DNA from: JADJYF01 sp965278995
Lineage (GTDB): Bacteria; Pseudomonadota; Gammaproteobacteria; Ga0077536
Direction of reading: 5' to 3'
Assembly: GCA_965278995.1 (NCBI GenBank)
Contig: OZ257136.1
Span: 2,666,001-2,730,000 of the forward strand
DNA: 64,000 nucleotides
In this document: positions 8,819 to 18,035 of the stretch, piece after piece
Layout of the letters: each line of letters begins with the position of its first letter
How positions within the stretch are numbered: the stretch's first letter is position 1
Translations under genes and position numbers: made by a program
Notes under the pieces: model-generated
Seen by the model: only the letters and a program-made list of their open reading frames with translations
Told to the model about the DNA's origin: nothing
Databases searched by the model: none

Positions 8819-9421
8819 ATGGGAATGATCAAGTGTCTCGTATTGCTGTTTGCGCTGATCGCAGGCAACGTGCAGGCCGAGGCGCAGACGTCGCCACAAG
8901 GTGTCGTCGAGCAGTTGCACGCCACGCTGTTGCAGGCGATGACCGGTGCCGAGAAGCTCGGCTACCAGGGGCGATACGACTTGTTGAGTCCGGTGCTGGC
9001 GCAGTCTTTCGATTTCCCGGCCATCGCGCGAATAGTCACGGCGCGCCACTGGAAGCGCTTCAGCGAGGCCGAGCAAGCGCGTTTCCTCGAGACCTTTGCG
9101 GAACTCAGTGCCGCAACCTATGCAGTAAACTTCGCTCGATTCTCCGGTGAACGGTTCGCCACGCTGGGAACTGCCGAGAGTAAAGCGGGCACGGTAGTTC
9201 GAACTGAACTGGTCAAGTCCGATGGCGATAAAGTACCGTTAACCTACCTGTTGCATAAAAGCGCCGACGGCAGCTGGCGGGTCGTCAATGTCATCGCCCA
9301 GGGCGTCTCCGACCTGGCTCTCAAGCGGGCCGAGTACGCGGCCGTTATCAATGCCGAAGGGCTTGATTCACTGATTAAACGGCTGGACGCCAAGATTGCA
9401 GAAATGGCCCACAAATCGTAA
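8819..9421 (+). CDS. hpnM: HpnM / MlaC-family periplasmic phospholipid-binding protein
   Basis: A Tol/Mla-type periplasmic carrier (MlaC/Ttg2D fold) that in hopanoid producers accompanies transport of hopanoids or phospholipids between membranes. The 200-residue product starts with a clear signal peptide (MGMIKCLVLLFALIAG...AEA). It then has the family body, including FDFPAIARIVTARHW and the region around YLLHKSADGSWRVVNVIAQG. The start at 8819 is preferred because CGAGGAGT lies nine bases upstream; an in-frame ATG ten codons earlier would bury the signal peptide. mlaA follows after 104 bases, so carrier and outer-membrane partner are encoded together. Confidence 0.88.
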   Translation: MGMIKCLVLLFALIAGNVQAEAQTSPQGVVEQLHATLLQAMTGAEKLGYQGRYDLLSPVLAQSFDFPAIARIVTARHWKRFSEAEQARFLETFAELSAATYAVNFARFSGERFATLGTAESKAGTVVRTELVKSDGDKVPLTYLLHKSADGSWRVVNVIAQGVSDLALKRAEYAAVINAEGLDSLIKRLDAKIAEMAHKS

Positions 9422-9525
9422 TTCCAGCGCCGGCGGTGTAGTGCGTCTGCGCAACAAATATGGCAATATCCGCAGCGCTTGATTACAACCCGAAGTACCA
9501 ACAGAGATCTCGCGGAACATCCACC

Positions 9526-10281
9526 ATGTCAGACTTCAGCTCTTCGTCCTCGGCGTTGGTCGTGGCCCTGTCGGCGCTCCTCCTCGCCGGCTGCGCGTCG
9601 ACCGATACTGGCAACAGCGGCGACCCGCATGAGTCCCTGAATCGCAAGTTCTACGCATTCAACGATACGCTCGACAAAAATATCCTCGAGCCGGTCGCAA
9701 AAGGCTATGCGAACGTGACACCTGACCCGGTGCGCGAAGGCATCACGAATTTCTTCGACAACGTCAGTTACCTGAACACCATCGCCAACGACCTTCTACA
9801 AGGCAAGGGCAACCAGTTCTTCGAGGATTCCGGGCGCTTTCTCGTCAACAGCACCGTCGGTCTCGGCGGATTGTTCGACCCCGCCACCGGCATGGGGCTG
9901 AAACAGCAGAACGAAGACCTCGGGCAGACTTTTGGCACCTGGGGCGCCAATGAAGGTGCTTACCTGACGCTGCCACTGCTAGGCCCGAGTTCCTATCGCG
10001 ACCTCGGAGCGCCAGTGATGGGGATATTCCTCAACCCACTGACCTATTTATCAGCGCCTGTGACGATTCCTGCCGGCATCGTCAATGCGGTCAATGCGCG
10101 CGCCAATCTGCTTGACGCCACGCGCATCCGCGACCAGGCGGCACTCGACCCGTATACGTTCGTGCGTGAGGCCTGGCGCCAGCAGCGTGAGTACGAAATT
10201 TACGACGGCAATCCGCCCGGGGACGGTTTCGAGGAGTACATCGAAGGCGATGGTGACGCCGCTGTTCTGAAGGTGTATTGA
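9526..10281 (+). CDS. mlaA: MlaA/VacJ family outer-membrane lipoprotein
   Basis: MlaA removes misplaced phospholipid from the outer leaflet of the outer membrane and hands it to MlaC. The 251-residue precursor has a lipoprotein signal ending in LLLAGC (Cys23) and a mature body typical of VacJ: DPHESLNRKFYAFNDTLD, then FFDNVSYLNTIANDLLQG and later YLTLPLLGPSSYRD. The start at 9526 puts the signal peptide at the N-terminus; an open frame continues 22 codons upstream. Standing directly behind the MlaC-like hpnM, it may serve hopanoid as well as phospholipid traffic (inference). The inner-membrane MCE complex lies in a different operon at 25098-28648. Confidence 0.94.
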   Translation: MSDFSSSSSALVVALSALLLAGCASTDTGNSGDPHESLNRKFYAFNDTLDKNILEPVAKGYANVTPDPVREGITNFFDNVSYLNTIANDLLQGKGNQFFEDSGRFLVNSTVGLGGLFDPATGMGLKQQNEDLGQTFGTWGANEGAYLTLPLLGPSSYRDLGAPVMGIFLNPLTYLSAPVTIPAGIVNAVNARANLLDATRIRDQAALDPYTFVREAWRQQREYEIYDGNPPGDGFEEYIEGDGDAAVLKVY

Positions 10282-10315
10282 GGACCCTGGGTCCTACTTG
10301 GGCTGCTAACGAAGT

Positions 10316-11419
10316 TCACCCGCTCGGCTTGCGGGTGATAACCGGCGTCGCTACGGCTACATCCGCATTCTGGCCGCGATGCCGCAGCAGATGGTCGACG
10401 AGTACCAGCGCCATCATGGCCTCCGCTATCGGCACGGCACGGATCCCGACGCAGGGGTCGTGACGGCCGTAGGTCTCAACAGAGGCCGACTGCCCCGCGC
10501 TATCGATTGTCTCACCACTCAAGCGGATGCTCGACGTCGGCTTGAGCGCGATGCTCGCGCGAATATCCTGCCCGGTCGAAATACCACCGAGAATTCCACC
10601 CGCGTGATTGCTGGCAAATCCCTGCGGATGCATGGCATCGCGATGCATCGTACCTTTCTGCAGCACGACATCGAATCCATCACCAATGGCAACGGCTTTC
10701 ACTGCATTGATGCTCATCAGCGCTTTGGCGATGTCGGCATCCAGGCGATCGAATATCGGTTCGCCCCACCCCGGCGCGAGTCCGCTGGCAACGATGTTGA
10801 CGCGAGCGCCGATCGAATCGCCCTCCTTGCGCAGAGCGTCCATGTAAGTCTCGAGTTCCGTCACCCGTGACGGATCGGCACAGAAAAACGGGTTGCCATC
10901 GGTCGTCGCGAGATCAACGCAATCCAGGACCAGCGGACCGAGTTGCGCCAGATAGCCGCGCACGCTGACGCCATGGTGGCGCGCAAGATAGTGCTTGGCG
11001 ATGGCGCCGGCCGCGACCCGCATGCAGGTTTCCCGCGCTGAAGCACGCCCGCCGCCGCGATGATCGCGCCGGCCATATTTCTGTATGTAACTGTAGTCAG
11101 CATGGCCAGGCCGGAACTTGTCGACGATATTGGAATAGTCCTTGGATTTCTGATCGGTATTCTCAATCACGAGTCCTATCGGCGTCCCGGTCGTATGACC
11201 TTCGAACACGCCGGACATGATGCGCACGCGATCGTCTTCACGCCGCTGCGTGGTGTGGCGTGATTGCCCGGGTTTGCGGCGGTCGAGATCGTGCTGTATA
11301 TCGGCTTCGGTCAACGGCAGTCCTGGCGGGCACCCATCGACAATGCCGAGATAGCCGGGGCCGTGACTTTCGCCGGCGGTCGTGAGCGTGAACAGCGTAC
11401 CGATGGTATTGCCTGACAT
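10316..11419 (-). CDS. aroC: Chorismate synthase
   Basis: This enzyme forms chorismate from 5-enolpyruvylshikimate 3-phosphate, the last common step to aromatic amino acids, folate and quinones; it needs reduced flavin. At 367 residues it has the family opening GNTIGTLFTLTTAGESHGPG, the RRKPGQSRHTTQRREDD segment, GRASARETCMRVAAGA and the C-terminal RHDPCVGIRAVPIAEAM. It lies nine bases behind prmB on the same strand, a common gammaproteobacterial order. aroE of the same pathway is elsewhere in the window. Confidence 0.97.
   Translation of the reverse strand: MSGNTIGTLFTLTTAGESHGPGYLGIVDGCPPGLPLTEADIQHDLDRRKPGQSRHTTQRREDDRVRIMSGVFEGHTTGTPIGLVIENTDQKSKDYSNIVDKFRPGHADYSYIQKYGRRDHRGGGRASARETCMRVAAGAIAKHYLARHHGVSVRGYLAQLGPLVLDCVDLATTDGNPFFCADPSRVTELETYMDALRKEGDSIGARVNIVASGLAPGWGEPIFDRLDADIAKALMSINAVKAVAIGDGFDVVLQKGTMHRDAMHPQGFASNHAGGILGGISTGQDIRASIALKPTSSIRLSGETIDSAGQSASVETYGRHDPCVGIRAVPIAEAMMALVLVDHLLRHRGQNADVAVATPVITRKPSG
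10317..10337. terminator. Short hairpin between mlaA and aroC
   Basis: CACCCGC (10317-10323) and GCGGGTG (10331-10337) form a perfect 7-base stem with a 7-base loop, spanning the aroC stop codon and lying 35 bases past the mlaA stop. It could act for both convergent genes. No T-run was seen, so the call is weak. Confidence 0.35.
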
Positions 11420-11428
11420 GACGCTATC

Positions 11429-12319
11429 TTAGCAGCCGCGAACGAGCTCTTCGCGGGTCAGCACAAACACACCTTCACCGCCGTGGACAAACTCGACCCA
11501 GGTGAACGGCAGGTTCGGGTAGCAGGTGGCGACGTCATCGGCGATTTCGCCGACTTCGACAATCAGCAATCCACCCGCGTTCAGATAGTCTGGCGCATTG
11601 GCGAGAATGCGCCGCACGCAACTCAAACCGTCGTCGCCGGCAGCGAGTGCGAGGCGTGGTTCATTGCGGTATTCCTGCGGCAGTTCGGCGACACGTTCAT
11701 CCGGCACATATGGCGGATTGCTGACAATGATGTCGTAACGCGGCCCGGGCGGCGGAAACAGATCGCCCAGCATCAATTCGAGCCGTGCGGCCAGACCATG
11801 CCGGTCGCGATTGATCGCCGCGACTGCGAGCGCAGGTTCACTGATGTCCGTGGCATCGACCTGCGCAGACGGGAAAGCGGTTGCCATGGCGATCGCAATA
11901 CACCCGCTGCCGGTGCCGATATCGAGAATGCGCCGTACCGGCAACATTCCCAGCCACGGTTGAAAGCCGCCCTCTATCAATTCCGCGAGCGGTGAGCGCG
12001 GCACCAGCACCCGCTCATCGACATAGAACTCCAACCCGGCGAACCACATACGGTGCGTCAGATAAGCGGCTGGTACACGCTGGTCGATGCGTGCCTGAAT
12101 CACAAATTCGACCGCCGCGATTTCAGCTGGCGTCAACGGCCGTTGCAACTCATCGGGCGCCACATCGAAAGGCCACGCCAGTGCGTGCAGGACCAGAAAC
12201 GCCGCCTCGTCGCCGGCGTTATCCGTACCGTGGCCAAAATACACACCGGCCTGTTCAAAACGACGCGCAGCAGTCTCCATCAATCCGGCGGCTGAAGCTC
12301 TGCCGCCGGTTACGTTCAT
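11429..12319 (-). CDS. prmB: Ribosomal protein L3 N5-glutamine methyltransferase
   Basis: A SAM-dependent methyltransferase modifying a glutamine of ribosomal protein L3. The 296-residue protein has the SAM motif LDIGTGSGCIAIAMA and the catalytic SNPPYVP that marks glutamine-N5 methyltransferases. PrmC (acting on release factors) has the same motifs, but the position directly before aroC and the length favour PrmB. Its ATG overlaps the htpG stop by four bases, which supports the longest start over an alternative Met 13 codons later. Confidence 0.92.
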   Translation of the reverse strand: MNVTGGRASAAGLMETAARRFEQAGVYFGHGTDNAGDEAAFLVLHALAWPFDVAPDELQRPLTPAEIAAVEFVIQARIDQRVPAAYLTHRMWFAGLEFYVDERVLVPRSPLAELIEGGFQPWLGMLPVRRILDIGTGSGCIAIAMATAFPSAQVDATDISEPALAVAAINRDRHGLAARLELMLGDLFPPPGPRYDIIVSNPPYVPDERVAELPQEYRNEPRLALAAGDDGLSCVRRILANAPDYLNAGGLLIVEVGEIADDVATCYPNLPFTWVEFVHGGEGVFVLTREELVRGC

Positions 12320-14175
12320 GCCGCCGTACCGGCCAGTTCGAGCACGACATCGTTCATGCGCTTCACGAAGCCAGCCGGGTCTTCGAGCTTGCCGCCCTCG
12401 GCCAGAATGGACTGCTCGAACAGCAGCTTTGCCCAGCTGCCGAGCTGCGCCTCATCGCTCAGTCCCTGCATCACGCGGATGATCGGATGGTCGAGATTCA
12501 CTTCCAAAATGCGCTTTGCGCCCGGGACTTCCTGACCTGCCGCTTTCAGCAGGCGCTCCAGATTCGCGCTCATCTGTTCCTGGGCCGAGACCAGACAGGC
12601 CGGCGAAGAGGTCAACCGCTGGCTGCGACGAACATCTTCGACCTGCTCGCCAAGCGCGAGCTTCACGCGACCGAGAAAATCGGTGCTGTCCGCCGCGGCA
12701 GTATCGGTGGCCGGCAACGCTTCGATCTCCGCCGTGACCACTGATTTCAGCGTGCGCCCGTCGAATTCGGTGAGATGCGTCATCACCCACTCGTCTATCG
12801 GCTCATGCATCAACAGCACTTCGATGCCCTGTTGGCGGAAATACTCCAGGTGCGGACTGTTGCGCGCAGCGGCAAAGCCGTCGGCAACGATATAGAAGAT
12901 GTCTTTCTGGCTCTCGCCCATGCGCCCGACATAGTCCTGCAGACTGACGTCGGGTTCGGCCAGGTCGGCGTGCGTGCTGGAAAAACGCAGCAGTTTGGCG
13001 ATGCGTTCGCGATTGGCAAAATCCTCGACCATGCCTTCCTTGATTACGCGGCCGAAAGCGCTCCAGAACGCTACATAGTCGGCTCCCTCGGCCAGCGTTT
13101 CGAGCATGCCGAGAATTTTCTTGACCGACGCTGAGCGTATCGTCTCCAGTACCTTGTTGTGCTGCAGGATCTCGCGCGAGACATTGAGCGGCAGGTCGTT
13201 CGTATCGATCACGCCGCGGACGAATCGCAGATAACGCGGCAACAGCGTATCGGCGTCGTCCATGATGAACACACGCTGCACGTAAAGCTTGACGCCGTGA
13301 CGGGTATCCCTGTCCCATAAATCGAAAGGCGCACGCGCCGGCACGTAGAACAGCGTGGTGTATTCCTGCTTGCCTTCGACCTTCGAATGGATCCAGGTCA
13401 GCGGATCGGTGAAATCGTGTGCGACGTGCTTGTAAAACGTCTTGTAATCATCATCGTTGATTTCCGACTTGGGACGACGCCACATCGCAGTGGCCTGGTT
13501 GATAGCCTCGTAGCCTTTTTCCTCCCCTTCCTTCGGCATGCGGATGGGAACCGCGATGTGATCGGAATAGCGCTTGCAGATATCACGCAGACGGTAGCCG
13601 CTGGCGAATTCCTTGGCGTCCTCTTTCAGATGCAGCACGATTTCCGTGCCACGCTTCTTGCGCCGGACGGTCTCGACAGTGAACTCGCCCTTGCCGTCGC
13701 TCTCCCAACGAACACCCTCGTCTTCGCCACCACCGGCTTTGCGCGACGTCACCACGACCTTGTCGGCGACAATGAAACCGGCATAGAAGCCGACACCGAA
13801 CTGGCCGATGAGCTGGGAATCCTTCTTCGCGTCACCGGACAGAGCGCCAAAAAAGTCGCGGGTGCCGGATTTGGCGATTGTCCCCAGGTTTTCGATGGCT
13901 TCCTCGCGCGTCATACCGATACCGTTATCGCGCACAGTGACCGTGCCGAGCTGCTCGCTGAAGTCGATGTCGACGGCGAGTTCGGTGTCACCTTCATACA
14001 GCGCTTCGTCAGAGAGCGCCGCGAAACGCAGTTTGTCGACCGCATCAGAAGCGTTCGAGACCAGTTCGCGCAGAAAGATTTCGCGATTGCTGTACAGCGA
14101 GTTGATGACGAGGTCGAGGAGTTGGCGCACTTCCGATTGGAAGCCGCGTTCCTCTTTGGCAGTATCGAGAGCCAT
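12316..14175 (-). CDS. htpG: Molecular chaperone HtpG (Hsp90)
   Basis: A cytoplasmic ATP-dependent Hsp90 chaperone dimer. At 619 residues it has the N-terminal GHKL ATPase domain: ELVSNASDAVDKLRF near 38-52, DNGIGMTREE around 84-93 and GQFGVGFYAGF around 124-134. The middle domain carries RGVIDTNDLPLNVSRE and the C-terminal dimerisation domain completes it. A good match to a sigma32 promoter lies 36-68 bases upstream of the start. An AAGGTG Shine-Dalgarno precedes the ATG. prmB and aroC follow on the same strand with overlap or short spacing, so they may be partly co-expressed under heat stress. Confidence 0.97.
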   Translation of the reverse strand: MALDTAKEERGFQSEVRQLLDLVINSLYSNREIFLRELVSNASDAVDKLRFAALSDEALYEGDTELAVDIDFSEQLGTVTVRDNGIGMTREEAIENLGTIAKSGTRDFFGALSGDAKKDSQLIGQFGVGFYAGFIVADKVVVTSRKAGGGEDEGVRWESDGKGEFTVETVRRKKRGTEIVLHLKEDAKEFASGYRLRDICKRYSDHIAVPIRMPKEGEEKGYEAINQATAMWRRPKSEINDDDYKTFYKHVAHDFTDPLTWIHSKVEGKQEYTTLFYVPARAPFDLWDRDTRHGVKLYVQRVFIMDDADTLLPRYLRFVRGVIDTNDLPLNVSREILQHNKVLETIRSASVKKILGMLETLAEGADYVAFWSAFGRVIKEGMVEDFANRERIAKLLRFSSTHADLAEPDVSLQDYVGRMGESQKDIFYIVADGFAAARNSPHLEYFRQQGIEVLLMHEPIDEWVMTHLTEFDGRTLKSVVTAEIEALPATDTAAADSTDFLGRVKLALGEQVEDVRRSQRLTSSPACLVSAQEQMSANLERLLKAAGQEVPGAKRILEVNLDHPIIRVMQGLSDEAQLGSWAKLLFEQSILAEGGKLEDPAGFVKRMNDVVLELAGTAA

Positions 14176-14618
14176 GGCGCACCTTATTGTGAGAAATCGG
14201 GTCAGGCCGGCAAGTTAGGGGCGAAGGAGTTCAAATTCAAGGGCTACGTGCTTATTCGAAATTTTGCGTCGACGCAGAAAGCGGTGCCAACGGCGACCCG
14301 TCTCCTGCTCCGATTCCACCTGTCGGAAATGAACGGCGTGTAGAAGCCGCAGCCAGTCCCCTGCGGCGGCGACCTGTCACGTAAGCGTGCCATGGTGGGT
14401 TCAGTGCAGCGTGGCCGGTAGCCCTCGCAGGCAGGGATGCCAGCCAGGGCGGCAGCCCGAGCAGGTAACTGGCAGCGGGGCTACAGCACGGCTTCAAACA
14501 TTTCCAACCTGGCGCCACACCATTGAGTTGGGCTTATCATCGTCGCCGGACCAGTCAAGGCGCTACCATAGGCAGCTGCCGCGTTCCGCCGCCAGCGGCG
14601 CCGTCAATCCGTAACAGC
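14176..14618. other. Divergent htpG/mutS intergenic region
   Basis: 443 bases without a gene. The htpG side holds the sigma32-like promoter. The middle holds a distant dyad GTAGCCC/GGGCTAC at 14418-14424 and 14478-14484, enclosing a GC-rich stretch with several shorter self-complementary words. Near mutS, TATCAT at 14534-14539 could be a -10 box but no well-spaced -35 was found. Nothing else was recognised. Confidence 0.5.
14211..14243 (-). promoter_or_regulatory. Putative sigma32 heat-shock promoter for htpG
   Basis: Read on the minus strand, CTTGAA (14241-14236) is followed after 14 bases by CCCCTAAC (14221-14214). The known RpoH consensus is CTTGAA, 11-16 bases, CCCCATNT, so the -35 is exact and the -10 starts with the characteristic CCCC. 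The predicted transcript start would lie about 30 bases before the htpG ATG. Heat control of htpG is established in other proteobacteria. Confidence 0.6.
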
Positions 14619-17183
14619 ATGAGTAGGGATCCCCAAGCACACACACCCGTGATGCAGCAGTACCTCGGCATCAAAGCCGAGCATCCCGAACTGCTGCTGT
14701 TTTATCGCATGGGCGATTTTTACGAGATGTTTTTCGAAGACGCCGAGCGCGCCGCCGGGCTGCTTGACCTGACGCTGACTGCGCGTGGCACCAGCGGCGG
14801 CAAGCCGATACCGATGGCGGGCGTGCCGGCGCATGCCGCTGATACCTATCTCGCGCGTCTGCTCCGACAGGGTGTCGCTGTCGCCATCTGCGAACAGATT
14901 GGCGATCCGGCGGAATCCCGTGGGCCGGTCGAACGTCGGGTCACCCGCATCCTGACGCCGGGTACCGTTACTGACGACGCCCATCTGAGCGAACGGCAGG
15001 ACACCACGATCGCGTGTATCAGCAGTACTGCCGGCGTAACGGGAAGCGCGATTGGTCTGGCCTGGCTCGACTTGAGCGGGGGTCGCTATGTCGTTGCTGA
15101 ATGCACAACGACGGCCGAGCTGCAGGCCGAGATTGAACGACTGGCCCCGGCAGAAATCCTGCTGGCCGAGGATGCTCTTGAGCTGCTGGTGGTGGAACGG
15201 CGGCGTCAGGCCCGTGTGCTCGCGCCGTGGCGCTTCGAGTCCGGCGCTGCCCGGCGGCGTTTATGCGCGCATTTCGGCGTACAGGATCTGCACGCTTTCG
15301 GCTGCGCGCAATCGCTGCCGATGATCGCCTCCGCCGGCACTTTGCTGGGCTATTGCCAGGACATGCATGGGGGCACGCTCGCGCATCTCACCACGCTCAG
15401 CGTTGAGAACCTCACTGACGCGCTGAGCATGGATGGCGCAACGCGTCGTAATCTCGAATTGACGCATTCGCTGTCCGGCCACGACGAACACACGCTGCTG
15501 GCCGTGCTCGACAGCACGCGGACGGCAATGGGTGCACGTCTACTGCGCCGCTGGTTGGGCCGCCCGTTGCGCACACAGGAGACACTCGCGCTGCGGCATC
15601 TGGCTGTCGGCCAGTTGCTCACCGAGATCGATTGCACAGCATTGCGCGATGCCTTGAAACAGGTCTATGACATCGAACGCATCACTTCACGCATTGCACT
15701 CGGTACCGCACGGCCGCGCGATCTTGCCCGCCTGCGCGACACGCTGGCAGTGCTGCCGCCGCTACGGGCACTGTTGCCGGCAGCACTCAGCCCGCGTCTT
15801 GCCACGCTACGTGAGCGCATTGTCGAACTGCCCGAAATGCACGCTCAGCTGTCGCGGGCGTTACTGGAAACACCAGCCGCACAAACGCGTGACGGCGGGG
15901 TCATTGCCGTCGGCTTCGATGCCGAACTCGATCAACTGCGCGACCTCAGCCGGGACGCCAACGCTTATCTGCTCGAACTTGAACTGCGCGAACGGGCCCG
16001 CAGCGGCATCACCGGACTTAAAGTCGGCTACAACCGCGTGCATGGGTATTACATCGAAATCAGCCGGGCACAGTCAGCACGCGTACCCGACGACTATACG
16101 CGCCGGCAGACCCTGAAAGGGGTCGAACGCTATGTCACGCCGGAGTTGAAAACTTTCGAATCACGCATTCTGAGTGCGTCGGAGAAAGCACTGCGCCGTG
16201 AGCGCGAACTCTACGACGCACTACTGGTGGAAGTTGCCGGATCGCTGGCCGAGCTGCAGTCCAGCGCAGAGGCACTGGCAGAGCTGGATGTGCTGGCGAG
16301 TTTTGCCGAACGCGCCACGACGCTGCAATGGACGGCACCTGAATTCAGCGCCGAGGGAGTGCTCAGCATCCTTGGTGGCCGACATCCGGTCGTCGAGCAC
16401 CACCTTGACCAGCCGTTCGTTGCGAACGATCTGGTGCTCGATTCGGAGCGCAAGTTGCTCCTCATCACCGGGCCGAACATGGGTGGCAAGTCGACCTATA
16501 TGCGGCAAGCCGCACTGATCGCCCTGCTCGCCCATATCGGCAGCTTCGTCCCTGCCGATAGCGCGATTTTCGGTCCGCTGGACGGCATCTTTTCGCGCAT
16601 TGGCGCTTCCGACAATCTCGCCGGCGGGCAGAGCACTTTTATGGTCGAGATGGCTGAAGTCGCGCACATTCTGCGTCATGCCAGTCCTGCCAGCCTGGTC
16701 ATCGTCGACGAAATCGGTCGCGGCACCAGCACCTACGATGGCATGGCCCTGGCGTGGGCCGCGGCGGAACATCTCGCCTGCGTCAACCGGTGCTACGCAC
16801 TGTTCGCGACGCACTACTTTGAATTGACCGCACTCGCCGAAACGGTGCCGGCATGCGCGAACGTACGACTCGATGCGGTCGAACACGGCGAGGACGTTGT
16901 GTTCCTGCACAGCGTACGCGATGGGCCGGCCAATCGCAGCTTCGGTATTGCCGTGGCGCGCCTTGCCGGTCTGCCGGCAGCGACCCTCATTCGCGCCCAC
17001 GCGCTGCTCGGAAGCCTGGAAGCGCGTGAACAGATTGCGTCAGCGCGGCGTACCCCGCAGCTGCCGCTGTTTCAGCCGGAACACCCTGCTCTCACAGCGC
17101 TGGCAGCGGTCGATCCGGATGCGCTGAGTCCACGCCAGGCACAGGACACCTTGTACCGCCTGCGAGCCCTACTCGGCTCCTGA
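14619..17183 (+). CDS. mutS: DNA mismatch repair protein MutS
   Basis: MutS recognises base mismatches and small loops and recruits MutL. The chosen start (MSRDPQAHTPVMQQYLGIK) gives 854 residues, the E. coli length; an open frame extends 32 codons upstream but lacks similarity. The mismatch-reading motif FYEMF has F34 and E36. Connector, lever and clamp regions follow, including GFDAELDQLRDLSRDAN. The ATPase has Walker A GPNMGGKS at 618-625, then FMVEMAEVAHILRHA, the Walker B segment VIVDEIGRGTSTYDG and TLFATHYFEL-like ALFATHYFEL. The neighbour fdxA is a conserved mutS companion in gammaproteobacteria. Confidence 0.97.
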   Translation: MSRDPQAHTPVMQQYLGIKAEHPELLLFYRMGDFYEMFFEDAERAAGLLDLTLTARGTSGGKPIPMAGVPAHAADTYLARLLRQGVAVAICEQIGDPAESRGPVERRVTRILTPGTVTDDAHLSERQDTTIACISSTAGVTGSAIGLAWLDLSGGRYVVAECTTTAELQAEIERLAPAEILLAEDALELLVVERRRQARVLAPWRFESGAARRRLCAHFGVQDLHAFGCAQSLPMIASAGTLLGYCQDMHGGTLAHLTTLSVENLTDALSMDGATRRNLELTHSLSGHDEHTLLAVLDSTRTAMGARLLRRWLGRPLRTQETLALRHLAVGQLLTEIDCTALRDALKQVYDIERITSRIALGTARPRDLARLRDTLAVLPPLRALLPAALSPRLATLRERIVELPEMHAQLSRALLETPAAQTRDGGVIAVGFDAELDQLRDLSRDANAYLLELELRERARSGITGLKVGYNRVHGYYIEISRAQSARVPDDYTRRQTLKGVERYVTPELKTFESRILSASEKALRRERELYDALLVEVAGSLAELQSSAEALAELDVLASFAERATTLQWTAPEFSAEGVLSILGGRHPVVEHHLDQPFVANDLVLDSERKLLLITGPNMGGKSTYMRQAALIALLAHIGSFVPADSAIFGPLDGIFSRIGASDNLAGGQSTFMVEMAEVAHILRHASPASLVIVDEIGRGTSTYDGMALAWAAAEHLACVNRCYALFATHYFELTALAETVPACANVRLDAVEHGEDVVFLHSVRDGPANRSFGIAVARLAGLPAATLIRAHALLGSLEAREQIASARRTPQLPLFQPEHPALTALAAVDPDALSPRQAQDTLYRLRALLGS

Positions 17184-17286
17184 CGAGACCTGCTATCTGA
17201 CCGCTCGCGAGTGCCGGTGCCCCTGTTGGGATCGGCGGAAACGATGGCTATAATGCTCCGCTCCGAGCCACTCACGAAGAACCGCC

Positions 17287-17610
17287 ATGACCTTTGTCGT
17301 TATCGAAAACTGTATCAAATGCAAGTTCACCGATTGTGTCGAAGTGTGTCCAGTCGACTGCTTCCACGAAGGTCCGAACATGCTCGTCATCGATCCTGAC
17401 GAGTGTATCGACTGCACCTTATGTGAACCGGAATGCCCGGCTGAGGCCATCAAGTCGGAAGACGACCTGACCGACGACGAACAATCGTATCTGGCATTGA
17501 ATGCCGAACTCGCGGCGCAGTGGCCGGTAATCAGTGAAATGAAAGAACCGCCGGCGGACGCCGAGGATTGGAAAGGCAAGTCGGGCAAGCTCGATCTACT
17601 GGAACGCTGA
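17287..17610 (+). CDS. fdxA: 7Fe ferredoxin FdxA
   Basis: A small electron carrier with one 3Fe-4S and one 4Fe-4S cluster, related to Azotobacter ferredoxin I. The 107-residue chain has cysteines at 9, 17, 21 and 50 placed for the 3Fe-4S cluster, and at 25, 40, 43 and 46 for the 4Fe-4S cluster, plus an extra Cys at 12. CPVDCFHEGP and CIDCTLCEPECPAEAI are diagnostic. It starts 103 bases after mutS. A GC-rich hairpin starts 27 bases after the stop. Confidence 0.95.
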   Translation: MTFVVIENCIKCKFTDCVEVCPVDCFHEGPNMLVIDPDECIDCTLCEPECPAEAIKSEDDLTDDEQSYLALNAELAAQWPVISEMKEPPADAEDWKGKSGKLDLLER

Positions 17611-17636
17611 GCGCGTTCGCTGCCGGATAAAATGAC

Positions 17637-17666
17637 CCGGGGCCGGCGCACCAGCGCCAGCCCCGG
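17637..17666 (+). terminator. GC-rich hairpin after fdxA
   Basis: CCGGGGC (17637-17643) pairs with GCCCCGG (17660-17666); inside, GGCGC pairs with GCGCC. The whole stem is about 12 pairs with small interruptions. No T-run follows, so termination could be Rho-assisted or the structure could protect the 3' end. Confidence 0.5.
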
Positions 17667-18035
17667 ATCGACCGCGATCCTGCACCCATCCGTGGGCACC
17701 GGGATGCACCGTCCCTGGTTGCGGCCGGCTCGCTCAAGGTGAAGAGCCGGCGCCATCGTAAAGCCGAGCCCGCGCGCCGCTCAACTCTGCTCTCAGTCGC
17801 CCACTTTCGCGGAATTCTTACCGTTTTCAAATTCTTAAGAAGGAAAAATGCCCGATCACACGGGGCCTCCCGGTCTAGGGACAGGAACTTCTCCTGCGTT
17901 TTGACGGGCCGATCGCTAAAACCTATCCGGCAATCCACGCCTGCATTCGAGCGGCGTCGCCTCGCGCCAGGTACTACACTGAAAAAAATCGCGTTCGCGA
18001 CGCTATTCTAGTCACATGCACCCGGGGGGATAGCC
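17667..18035. other. Gene-free stretch before the DUF4124 gene
   Basis: About 370 bases without a credible gene. A hairpin GCCGGCTC/GAGCCGGC lies at 17724-17731 and 17744-17751. An AT-richer patch follows near 17810-17850, then a small CAGGA/TCCTG hairpin near 17881-17896. I considered a riboswitch here and could not support one. The run of G at 18025-18029 is the ribosome-binding site of the next gene. Confidence 0.5.

Noticed and set aside
13387..14343. Plus-strand open frame opposite the htpG start
   Set aside because: Shadow of the Hsp90 N-terminal domain; it would also cross the sigma32 promoter.
14418..14484. GTAGCCC/GGGCTAC dyad between htpG and mutS as a structured RNA
   Set aside because: The arms are only seven bases and 53 bases apart; interior pairing is no better than expected for GC-rich DNA.
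17810..17960. Possible cyclic-di-GMP (GEMM-type) or other riboswitch before the DUF4124 gene
   Set aside because: A few words resemble the aptamer core, but the order of stems and the conserved loop bases do not match.
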